From Hermatobates lingyangjiaoensis (Eukaryota > Arthropoda > Insecta > Hemiptera > Hermatobatidae): a stretch of DNA of 64,000 bases. How positions within the stretch are numbered: the first letter of the stretch is position 1; the number at the start of each line of letters is the position of its first letter. A model generated the notes under the pieces. That model saw nothing but the letters and a program-made list of their open reading frames with translations. It ran no database searches and had not been told where the DNA came from. The stretch spans positions 676,001 to 740,000 of the forward strand of contig JAPFBL010000244.1 in assembly GCA_026182355.1 (NCBI GenBank). Direction: 5' to 3'. Of the stretch, positions 36,301 through 49,656 are shown piece after piece. Made by a program: the position numbers and the translations under genes.

Positions 36301-39210
36301 AAGATAACATCAAGTAAGCTTCCTTGTCATTTTCTTCATCTAACTTTGCACTAAAATAAAAGATCATACTCAGAAAGAAAACATCAAGAAAGCTTCTTTT
36401 GGCCAATTTTTATTTAGCTTGGTACTGAAACAAAACATCACACTCAGAAAGATAACATCAAGTACGCCTCCTTTGTCATTTCTTAATCTAGCTTAGGACT
36501 GAAACAAAAGATCGCACTCAGAAAGATAACATCAAGTACGCCTCCTTTGTCATTTATTAATTTAGCTTGGCACTGAAACAAAAGATCACACTCAGAAAGA
36601 TAACATCAAGTGCGTCTTTGACTTGCTCATGTAGAATCAAAGGAGAAAATATTCAAACCAACTCATATGATGCCGGAGCAAACGATCTTCAGTCTTAACT
36701 TTACCCAGTGTCTTTAAAATTATGGTCATACGTTCATCAAAGTGAGCATAAAAGACTTATAATGATCCACAGAAATATTGCTATTTTTACATTCCTATGT
36801 TAGATCTGCCTCAGTAAGGTGTTGTTTTCAAATTCAACATCATGGAGTAAAATATACAGAGAAGAAAATATACAGGACTCTTATTGTACGATCCAAAAAG
36901 ATATCAAACAACCAGTGACTCTTGTTGGGTCAAAATATATTCTACAAATTTTAATTTAAAGGCTAATAAAAGCTACTAAAAATATTCAATTAAGGCTAAA
37001 AATTAATGAAAAATATTAAAACATAATCAATTGTAACAAGAGAATAATAAAAAGATCAAAAAATAAAAGTTGAAATTAATAAAAAAAAATAACCAAAGAT
37101 GTTTCCTTTGATCTGATTGGCTAATTCATATAGCCCAACTTCCAACTGTACAATACATTAAGGGTATAATTCTCTCTCTCTCTTTCTCTCTTATAGTCGG
37201 TAAAGACCTAATTTTTTATATTACATGTTTCTTATTTTTTTCTTGTTTTTCATTTTTATTTACAACACAGTACAGTATTCAGTAAGGTCAGGATTCTCTC
37301 TCTGTTGGAAAGGTCGTTGTTTGAGGTTTAGGGGCTTTTATAAAGGCGTGTCCATTATTCGCTGATGTTCGCTTTTCGCGGGTGTCCGCGAAAAGTGAGG
37401 GGTTACCATATACAATAACTACTTGGATAGCTCTAGTCTGAATGTTTATTAATACTATGATATTTTTGACAGTCGGTTGACTACAATCTAAAGACCCCCA
37501 CAAATACGGATGAATAGTTTGCAAAGGCTACCTTTGTATTTTCTCTGTGTCGTCTTCATCGCATGACTTGAATATCTTGTTAGAAAAGGCGCTCATCAAG
37601 GCGGAGAGGAAATCATAGATAGGCTTGGAGCTTTTCTTATCCATCAGGAGTGGAGTGGCCACGTCGTCTGGGTTTTCTGCAAAACAACACGTAAGCGGGC
37701 TTTCAGCATAACAACAATGTGCACTCAACTTATCATGGAGCAACTTAGGCATTTCATAAGGACATACGAAGATTTTCACAAGGGGAGGTGGGGAAATAAA
37801 TATTGAACCATTATAATTACTGATGTGGAAAACAAATTAAATCATTAATGGTTTAGGTTAATTATATATATATATATATATATATTCTTATTGTGGTTTG
37901 ATCATTGATTGTTATTTCACGTGTTTATGTGAAATCTTTATATATATTATATATATATATATATAAACTAGAATTTAAAAAGAACACATAGAAAGGAAAT
38001 CACTGAACTCACTACTATATTTCGATGTCCTCGTCTTCAGGAAAAGAAGTGAATCGCTCCAAAGGCTGATAACGACTGACTTGGCGTTCGAACTGAAGCA
38101 CTCAAACAGTGTAGCCAACTTTCGGAGGAAAGGTAGACAGGGAAGATAAAGAGATACAAGCCAAATAAAAATTAAAAAATGAAAACATTTAACTAAAATA
38201 AAATTAAAAGCTGATAACAACTTAAAAAAAAAAAATCAACGATTGAGGTTAAGCCCAGGAGCCGATCTACCGCCCAGAAGATATATATATATATATATAA
38301 TGAAAGGTCCGTGTGGACAATAAACACTTTAACACATAGAAAAGAACACAGAAAGACACTACAGAACTCACTTCGATATTTCGACATCCGTCGTCATCGG
38401 GAAGAAGTGCGAAGTACTCGCGTTGAGAAGCAAACTGCTACTGGCCTCCAGAGTAACTCGTGGAACCACCGCAATGCTGCTCCCCAGCGGAGGAGAGGAA
38501 AAATAGAAATCCTTCCAATATTTATTTAGAAAACAAGATAAAAGATATATAAAATACGAAATAATAATAATAATAAATAAATAATAATAATAATAATAAT
38601 AAAATAAAAAATAATTAACGGTACAGGTTGAGACCAGGAGGAGAACGAGCCCCAAGGAGGCATATGAATGCCTCTTCGGAAGCTCTAAGGGTGACATGGG
38701 AATTAGACTCGGGGATTTGTTTGAGGATTTGTGACAGCGCAGAGACCTACCCATAGCTATCCATGCTAATTCCCATGACCTCCCTTTCAATGATTGTTTC
38801 AGGGTACAAATCCTCAAACAAATCCCCGAGTCTAATTCCCATGTCACCCTTAGAGCTTCCGAAGAGGCATTCATATGCCTCCTTGGGGCTCGTTCTCCTC
38901 CTGGTCTCAACCTGTACCGTTAATTATTTTTTATTTTATTATTATTATTATTATTATTTATTTTTTATTATTATTATTTCGTATTTTATATATCTTTTAT
39001 CTTGTTTTCTAAATAAATATTGGAAGGATTTCTATTTTTCCTCTCCTCCGCTGGGGAGCAGCATTGCGGTGGTTCCACGAGTTACTCTGGAGGCCAGTAG
39101 CAGTTTGCTTCTCAACGCGAGTACTTCGCACTTCTTCCCGATGACGACGGATGTCGAAATATCGAAGTGAGTTCTGTAGTGTCTTTCTGTGTTCTTTTCT
39201 ATGTGTTAAA

Positions 39211-39261
<51 letters not shown>

Positions 39262-42200
39262 TACATATATATACATATATATACATATATATACATATAC
39301 ATATATATATATATATATACATATATATATGTATATACATATACATATATAGTATATATATATATACCATGATAAACGAAAAACGGTCCGGCAGGACAGA
39401 TAACACTTAAAATAAACTGTGACACATAGACTGAAACATAACAAAGACTCACTTTTCAATGAGTTGACTGTCATCCCTCCGTCAATTCACTTCTTCTCCT
39501 GAGGACGACCGCCATTACGGTCGAAATATTGAAAAGTGAGTCTTTGTTATGTCTCAGTCTATGTGTCACAGTTTATTTTAAGTATATATATATATTCTTC
39601 CTTTCGTCCATTTGTCTTCATTTGTCAATGGAACTCCTATAATTTTTAATAAAATATTAGTAATATACATTATTATTTATTGTTATTATATTATCATAGA
39701 ATCCACTTAGACTCTATGTATTAAAGTTGTCATCAAACAAACATTAACCGTTGTCTAAAACTGGTTTTAGGGACGTAACAATAAAAAGAACTTACAGAAT
39801 TTATAAGTTCTCTCACTAACCTATTGTCAAAATTGTTATTGTATTTTCTTAATTTGTAACTTATTGCGCTTTGTAACATACATACTTTTTATGTATGTTT
39901 GTTTTTTTGAATGATTGTATCATTTCTAATAATTCCTCTGTTTTGTAGGCCTATGAAAAAGGTTTTAAATAAAAACCAGAACGTTAGTAATGAGAGTTTA
40001 ATTTGAACCTGAAGAACTGACAAAGTTTGTGTAAAAAGCCACAAACCTGAAATCTCATCAGGTGAAGTTGGCTCTGATGAAGTTGCAGGTTGAGAAGGCG
40101 AGCAGGTTTCATCATCAAAGCTGCATGTCTTGACATCGATACTTCTCTCTAGTTTTCGCTCTTGTTCTTTGCAGTGCATATAGTCTTCTGGACAGCAGGC
40201 ATAAGCTGAAATGTAAAAACTAATAAATCCAGGTCTAATAGACGGAGGTAATAATTTGAATACGATAACAGAAAGGAAGCTCTTGCAAGGTGCTTATAAA
40301 TAAATCTCAGAGTCCAACAGTTATATTGAGAGATAGTCTCCGAAACATTCATATTCCTAATACTAGATGGCACAAATCTGATGTAATGATTTATGATATA
40401 TTCTGGTAGTTATTTTGACAGGGGGCAGGTTAGCCTAGAGGTAACGTGTTTGTTGCCCAAGTGTATTTAGAGTAAGGGACCTTTAACATCGTACAGCTCG
40501 AGACCAACGGCTTAATGTCCTTTCCGAGGAACGTCGTGGTCAGATTTATTCACTTCCCACGTGAATAAATTGAGGGCCAGAGTGGGTATTGAACCCCAGA
40601 CCTATCAGTCCAGAGGCGAGTACTTTGCCACTGGGCTAACTTGACCTCCTTTTGGTAATAGTTGAGATTTTGAATTTTAAGAATCAACTGTAGAGAAGCT
40701 ATAACAAAATGAATTGCTAGCCAGAGTGGGTATTGAACCCCGGACCTATCAGTCTAGAGGCGAGTACTTTGGCACTGGGCTAACCTGGCCTCCTATTGGT
40801 AAAAGTTACGTGAATTGTTAAGATTTTGAATTTTAAGAAACAGCTGTCGAGAAGCTATAACAAAATGAATTGTTAGCCAGAGTGGGTATTGAACCCCATA
40901 CCTAACAGTCCAGAGGCGAATACTTTGGCACTGGGCTAACCAGGCCTCCTTTCGCTAATAGTAAAGTGAATTGTTAAGTATAAGTTTGTTATTTTGATAC
41001 CTTTGGAACAACTCATAAGAAAACCAAAAGGAAGAAGAGGATCCATGAGACAGAGAAGTCGAGACGGCGATGGTACAAAGTTGAGGACAACAGGAGCATA
41101 GGCGAGGAAAAGGCCGTCAGGAGGCCGGATGCCTAGCTGGAGGCATTTCAAGGTCAAGCCGAGGTTAAGATTAGCGCCTGCCGAGTCACCTGAAAACAAC
41201 CGAGTCATTCGCAAAAACGCAAACTAACTTGTCATCCACTTATCAACAATCACGCGAAAACTTTAACTTTATTTACTGCAGACTAAACACATACAAATCA
41301 AACATTAAATGACAATATAAAATATAAACCCTGAAAACAACCAAATATATTACATTAAAAACAAATAGGATTTTTCATGCATTTCGTCATTACCACAGAG
41401 GTTAGTATTATTAATATTAAAACTATAATAATACCGTCTTACCTCGTACACTGCTGCTGAAGCTCTCGGACCGGTTTCAGGTGTCACCCATCTTCAACAA
41501 AAAATGATCTAATATTGAAATGATCCCTTTCTTGTTGAAGATGGGTGACACCCGAAACCGGTCAGAGAGCTTCAGCATCAATGTACGAGGTAAGACGGAA
41601 TATTACAATTTTAATATTAAAAATAGGATTTTTGTCGTTTCCAAACAACTTAAAACTAATTAATAAAAGGCACAACAACGAATCAAGGAATTTAAATATT
41701 TTTGCTTTTTTTTCCAACGCGTATACTTATGGGCTGTTCTAAGGGGTGGATAGTGTAGCAAACTTATTACTTGGCACCCATTTTAGTAATGTATGAGCCA
41801 CATTACCTAGTGGGATCCTACATTGGGAGTCCTAAATTTTACCTAACTAAAGTGTATTTAGAGTAGGGATCTTTAAAGAGTACCTGACTTGGTAGAGGCT
41901 CGAGACCGACGCCTTAACATCCTGTCGGAGGAACGAATATTTCAATATTGATTTAAAAAAAAATTATAGAACTGCTAATGAAATAACCGAATATAAATGT
42001 AACTATATTTTAAAACAATATTAATATTATTTATGAGTTCCTACGTATTAGTCGGCCGACGGGTATTTAATCCAGAAAACCTTTCCACTTGAACAAGCTT
42101 TACCTTACAGTGCGTTGATATTCTATCATCTACGCTTTCGTTCATATCCTGTATCAATCAATGCTTACTGATAAAGAACAAGTTTTTGAAGAAATAAAAA

Positions 42201-45200
42201 TTCTAATAAACAATAATGACACAAATGCACAAAAGTGGGTAACTATAAAGTACAGTAATCCCTCGCTAGAAGGCGGTTCAGTTTTCACGGGGTCCTGAAA
42301 TGTTCAATTAAAAATAAAAAAAATATAAAAAAATATTCATCTGTAATTACAGTAAAAAATAAAAAAATACAACTCGTAATGAAAAAGTACAGTAGTTAGT
42401 ATTAGAGAAGAAAATATACAGGATTCTTCTTGTACAATCGAGAAAGATATCAAAGAACCAGTGACTTGCTGGGTCAAAATATATTCTACAGCAATGGTCC
42501 CTCTAATTTTTTGTAGTATGTGTGCGCAGAAATTTTGGTGTGTGCGCACTTTTTTGGAAATGACTAATATTTGTGCAAAAACCCATGAATAAATTTTGGC
42601 GTTCTAACCGGGTAATAGTGGGCTTATTAAGAAAATTTTGGTTATTCAATAAGTTGTTCTATAAATTGTAAATGTTTTAGATTTATATGTTATCGGCAGC
42701 CATTGAAAAAAAAGTAGCCTACTTGTCCTAGTTACGTTACTGCTGGTATCTTCTTCGCACACGATGCCGTCTTAACTTTCAAAGAAATGCATCTTTTTAG
42801 CAAGTCCAACAACAAACTTTCTCAACCAGCCAACCGAGAACATTGTTACATTACATCCAAATACGTCTGTGCGCAGTAAATCTATGCGTGTGCGCTGCCT
42901 TTGAAAGCTGTGTGCGCGCGCACACGCGCACAGCCTAGAGGGAACACTGTTCTACAGTATTAAATTAAAGGTTAATAAAAGCTATTAAAAAATATTCAAT
43001 AAATACTAAAACTTAATAAAAAATATTAAAACATAATCAATTGTAACAAGAAAATAATAAAAAATCAAAAAATAGAAGTAAAAAATAGGCTTTTTCATCT
43101 ATAAATTAAAATAAAGGATAGTTACGAATATTTTTTTATTTTATTTACTTGCATTATTATTTACTGTACAATACATTAAGGGTATAATTCTCTCTCTCTT
43201 ACTCTCTTAGAGTCGGTAAAGACGTAATTTTTTTTATTATTTCTTATTTTTTTTCATTTTTATTTACAACACAGTACAGTATTCAGTAAGGTCAGGATTC
43301 TCTCTCTCTGTTGGAAAGGTCGTTGTTTGAGCTTTAGAGGCTTTTATAAAGGCGCGTCTATTATTCGCGGGTGTCTTCGGTCTCTATTATTCGCGAAAAG
43401 TAAGGGATTAATGTATTGCAATTAATATGAATAAAATAACACATCAGTATAGTGGGGGGGGAATGATTGCCTATGGAGTTTATCATTCAGTAAAAAATAT
43501 TTCCTCTTTTACTCTGAAATATGTAAGAGGCAGAGGTTACTTTATCTCTGCCAAGTACGGGTCCAGCATGACACGAAGAATTCCCCTTTGGCTTTTATTT
43601 CGTCATTTGACACTCCCTCATAGTCGTTCTATATTTTGAGTGTCAACCGCACATACAGATCGACAAAATTTTACTCATGATTCATTTTCATATAGAGAAA
43701 ACCCGTTTTTTTTTATATCTTTGTAATATACGCTTTTAATGAGTCGCTTTTAAAGGGAAATAAAGTTTGTAGAGTAAAGATGTAATATCATATAATAAGA
43801 TATGTGATCTCGGACATGAAGTGAAATAGGCATTGCCGTTCTCATTACCGAGGAAAGGGAAATTGTACTCCCTGGCACAATTAGTTCACAGGTAACTTTC
43901 ATGTACGTGTGGAAAAATGAACGGTCAAGTACTTGAACTAAGAAATATTGTTTATCTCCTTGTCAAACTCGTGTAAACATCAATTGCAGAGGTCCCCTCA
44001 ACCGTCTACCACCCCCGGATTACATATTTTTTTAGAATTATTTACTAGTAGAACCCGGCTGGCATTATTTTTTCTTCTCATAAATAAAATTTCATCAATT
44101 TAGAGTAAAAAGGTAATGAAATGGTCTCCACATATAAAAATTTAATGGTATAAACAACGCGTTTCGAACACGTAGTGTTCTTCCTCAGGCATTAACTAAG
44201 GGTGAGTTTCTGTGGTACAACTGCTTAGCCACCCCTTAGTCAATGTCTGAGGAAGAACTCTACACGTTGTTTATACCATTAAATGTTTATATGTGGAGAC
44301 TATTTTATTAACTTTTTTTACCCTACAAATGAGTAAATACCACATAATAACTGATTGCAATACGCTAGAACTTTCATCAACTTCTAGAATTTTGATTAGT
44401 CTCACCTCCCGTGTGAATAACTCGAGAGCCAGGTGAGTATAGAACCCCGGACCTACCAATTCTGAGGTGAGTATGTTAACCACTGAGCTCCCCCCCCCCT
44501 CCCCGACAAATATTATGTTTATGTAAAGAAATATATGTTGAACATGTTCACAAATTAGCATATTTGAAATGAAGTATTATTGGTTAAAAGCTTGCTGATG
44601 GTTAACTGTTTTGGTATAATATGGCGTACCTGGGCCTTTTCGGCCATACAGCAGAAATATTATGACAAACCAAGCCGATGCTTTTTTACGTGAAAGCTCA
44701 ATAGCCGTATCCCAGTGGCACTACTCCCTAAGTTAGGATAGCCAGTCACTGGGATACGCCCGAGGTGTACCACGCGGAGGCGAGCTTCTACGACCCCACA
44801 TACCGACTAGGTTCTGTGGACTTGTAAGAGGGAAAAAAAATTATGGTTACCTGCAAGTATTATTCTTTGAGCTGTAGTACCCAAAGACAGGCAGTTCTTT
44901 AAGACCCAACAATAGGCATAGAAGACCTCTTCAAGGGCCCTTGGGTATGGCGCCTCAGGTGCCAGTGAATAGTCGATAGACACAATGGGAGCGGATATCC
45001 CCATGCACCACTGCCGCAAGTAAGTCTCGTGAGACCTAGAGCTTTGCGCCACAAAGCCCCCACCGTGGCAGTGGAACACAATGGAGGGACTTGTTTCTTT
45101 AACGCCTTGCTTCTTTGGCACATCATCCTGTGAACAGCAATGATACATTTCAAGTCAGCATAATCATCGTGTAAAACAATTTACTACTCTATAAAGAGTA

Positions 45201-48200
45201 AACCACAAGTAAAAAGGAAAACAATAGAAATCAATGCTCGAGGTATATGTGGGGACTATTTCACTAAACTTTTTTACCTTACAATATGTTAGGTCATTTA
45301 GTATCAGACTATGATCCTTGGTTTTATGCCTGAAGAAGAACACTATGTGCTCGAAACGGGTTGTTTAGATTGTTAGATTTCTATATGTGGAGACTATTTC
45401 ATTAATTTCTTTAACAGTACAATATGTAAGATCATTTGACACATTTACTACTAGGTAATAGGTTCATTTCAGAAATTCAATCATATAGTACAATATGTGA
45501 GAGATCATTTGACACATTTATTACTAGATTATGTTCATTTCAGAAATCTAATCATACCGTACAATATGTGAGAGATCATTTGACACATTTACTACTAGAT
45601 TACGTTCACTTCAGAAATTCAATCATACCGTACAATATATGAGAGATCATTTGACACATTTATTACTAGATTATGTTCATTTCAGAAATCTAATCATACC
45701 GTACAATATGTGAGAGATCATTTGACACATTTACTACTAGATTACGTTCACTTCAGAAATTCAATCATGCCGTACAATATATGAGAGATCATTTGACACA
45801 TTTATTACTAGATTATGTTCATTTCAGAAATCTAATCATACCGTACAATATGTGAGAGATCATTTGACACATTTATTACTAGATTATGTTCATTTCAGAA
45901 ATCTAATCATACCGTACAATATGTGAGAGATCATTTGACACATTTATTACTAGATTATGTTCATTTCAGAAATCTAATCATACCGTACAATATATGAGAG
46001 ATCATTTGACACATTTATTACTAGATTATGTTCATTTCAGAAATCTAATCATACCGTACAATATGTGAGAGATCATTTGACACATTTATTACTAGATTAT
46101 GTTCATTTCAGAAATCTAATCATACCGTACAATATGTGAGAGATCATTTGAGTCATTTATTACTAGATTATGTTCATTTCAGAAATCTAATCATACCGTA
46201 CAATATGTGAGAGATCATTTGACACATTTACTACTAGATTACGTTCACTTCAGAAATTCAATCATACCGTACAATATATGAGAGATCATTTGACACATTT
46301 ATTACTAGATTATGTTCATTTCAGAAATCTAATCATACCGTACAATATGTGAGAGATCATTTGACACATTTATTACTAGATTATGTTCATTTCAGAAATC
46401 TAATCATACCGTACAATATGTGAGAGATCATTTGACACATTTACTACTAGATTACGTTCACTTCAGAAATTCAATCATACCGTACAATATATGAGAGATC
46501 ATTTGACACATTTATTACTAGATTATGTTCATTTCAGAAATCTAATCATACCGTACAATATGTGAGAGAACATTTGACACATTTATTACTAGATTATGTT
46601 CACTTCAGAAATCCAATCATACCGTACAATATGTGAGATCACTTTACACATACTACCAGATTACGTTCATTTCAGAAATCCAATCATACCGTACAATATG
46701 TGAGATCACTTTACACATACTACCAGATTACGTTCATTTCAGAAATCCAATCATACCGTACAATATGTGAGATCATTTGACACATTTACTACTAGATTAC
46801 GTTTGGTTCAGATATCCAATCAATGCTGACATACCATGCCGTTGTAGTAAGAAGCAGAAAGAAGTCTTATGGGGATAGGCTCAGGGTCCTTGTGCGAAGA
46901 CGGGACAGGGATGGTGACCGGGGAGCCGTCTCTGACAGAGGCCACCTCAAGGGGGTCAGTCTGGATCATGATGACTTTGTTAACAGCCAAGGTAGATGAA
47001 GATATACTGGGCAGTCGCTGCATCAGTTCTAACAACAATCAATAAAAACAGTAAACCTTGTGTCAAAACATATGGCCTGCAGGTCGGATCTGGCCCACAT
47101 GGGGGTTCAGTACATCCACGGGAATAAACCTGAATTACTATAAAAAATAAAAGATTACTTGAATATAATTTTCTTTAAAACCACGGGTCTTATAGAAAAA
47201 ACGAGTGCAGGGTATGCTATGAACTTCTTGATTGATATATGTTTAATCTGGTGTCACATTAATAAAATTGAACGCCTCTCTCTCTATAGAACGCAACTAT
47301 AATCTTCAATAATAACTGTAACTCAACATCTCTCTAATCACAAAATACAAGTATCGTCTGTAATGATTAACATGGTCTCTCAACGAACAGTAATACAATC
47401 TATCTTAAAAAAATAGTAAAAACAGTGTTCCCAATCAAAGTCAGACTACATATGTATACACATTCTTTTAAATCAACGAGGTAGTATCACATCAGTTAAA
47501 GTAAAAATCCCCACTGTAAAAGATTATATTTGAATATTTAAGAAATATGAGTGAATTTCTTAAATTTTTGCTATCCCAGGGATATGGTTTCCATATCATA
47601 AGAAAACCTTCTTCAGCTAACATTTTAAACTATCGCCAGGAAACCATTGATATTCATACTACAATTTTCTAAATCTTATCTCTGTGAACAAAATTTTTCT
47701 ATGTTAATTAGTATTAAATGTAAAATTAGTTGATGTATGAAAGATGTTGATAAAGAATTGAGAGACTGTTTATCACATGTAGAACTGCCGTCTCATCAAG
47801 TGCATGTCTCTCATTAGGATGCTAGAGTGCAAAATATAACGTCAAAAAATCTTCGTTTTAGGATACGTCTGTAGTCTTTTCTTATTTTTGTTGCTTTTAA
47901 ATACTAATATCACCATTATAAATGTTATCATTTTCATCAGGCAGACCAAAAAACAATAAAACCCTAGTTTGCAATGAAAGCAATACCAAAGGAAATATGA
48001 AAAGAATAATAACATAAGAAAATTCGAGTATAAAAACCAAAAATTTTATTATTAACAAGTAAGAAATTCGGGTACTATATCCTCTTCTCAAGAGCAATGA
48101 ATTGGCACTAATTTAACACTACTTAAGTGACATTGCTATTTCTTCCTATACTGAAATCGAAGGGACTTCCCAGAACTTTCCTTAATTCATAAATGCGCTC

Positions 48201-49617
48201 TATGGTAAAAACCATTGAGAAGCCCTGCTCTAGATCAGAGTTTTTCAAACTTTTTTCGACGCTGAACCCTTTTAGGTTCCAGTAACTTTCCTGTGGACCT
48301 CCAGATTCTAATGATTTTATACAATCATAACATAAGTATTTTCAAATGCCTTTTTAAATAGTATGTATGTTGAAAAACAATTAAAAAAGTAATATTACTG
48401 CAATGTGTATTTTTCGAATAAAAATTCAAAACTAAAAGATTTATATTTTCATATTTTCCACAAGTGCATAACACATAAAACCGAATTACTAGCAATTTTA
48501 ACACAGAGTTTATTTTGTAATCATTTTTTGGCTTTATAGTTGAGAGTTTGATTCTCAAGTTAGCCCCAGCATAATGTCTACGTCAGTATTTGGTTTCTAT
48601 GGCAATTTAAAGGGAGAATCCAGTTTTTCATAAGTAGGTAGTGGGAAATGGCAGCTACTTTTGCAATAGCAGGAAATTCGGGAATCAGATAGTTCCAAAA
48701 ACTGACTAGTGATTCATCCTAAATATGAATAAAATGTTGACCACTTCTACTTATGGCTATATGTAGATATAACCATTATTCGGTTTCATGATTCACAAGA
48801 AATGTAGAATAAATCCATACCACAAAAAAAAATGTTTAGAAATATGTTTTTACTAAATGTTAAAACCGACTTTAGGAACCTCTGCTCTAGATTCATATAA
48901 GAAAGTGCCTCTTGTAAAGGGTCCAAACAAAACTAAACATATTCATTAATAGAAATATGTTTAACAAAAAAATAACAAAATGTTACCTTCATACGAAAAA
49001 AATTAATTAACTTACCCATTTCACCAAGAAACCAAAACGCTTTGCAGAAATCTACAGAAGCATATTGAGAAATATTGACAATACGTTTAGCTCGTACTTC
49101 AGGATAAAGTAAATATTTACTACCTGAAATGTAAAATCAATATATTTTAAACAAATATTTCATAAAGATAAAAAAAATCAACTGTATATAAAATTCTAGG
49201 TAGGTGAATAAAATACTATTATAACTCAAGATACCTCTTGTTACATTAAATAAACAAATTTGATACTGAAAATGTAAACTTGTATTTTATATTTAGCTGT
49301 AGAAAATTAAGTTTATAATTCTCATGAAATTAAACAGTTTCTTTTTACATTAATTGAATACATTATAATAATAACAACAACTAATTAGCACTATAGAATA
49401 CAATTTTCTACTATATATAGTGCGTTACGTAGTTGCATTTACTATATATATATATTTGAGTTTGTAAGTGTGTCTCTTTCTCTGTGTGTTGTTTTTCTTC
49501 ATTTTTGAGCTGACACAGAGAAAGAGACACACTTGCAAACTCAAATTTTCGGATGATCGGTCTTCAGGAGAAAAGAGAATGGGCGACCAAGAACGCTGGA
49601 AACACAACGGCAGGAAA

Positions 49618-49656
<39 letters not shown>

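Noticed and set aside
39009..39474. Open frames rich in IYIYIY on both strands
   Set aside because: They read through (AT)n/(ATAC)n and a PLE inverted repeat; not genes.
43427..43639. Small gene with a 70-aa open frame
   Set aside because: No recognisable motif; lies within an HSL intron next to a pogo-like terminus. Judged chance.
45436..45642. Repeated open frame in the HSL intron
   Set aside because: Consequence of the 71-bp satellite; lies inside an intron on the opposite strand.
45427..46812. CRISPR-like array
   Set aside because: Units are continuous 71-bp tandem repeats without unique spacers, in a eukaryotic intron.
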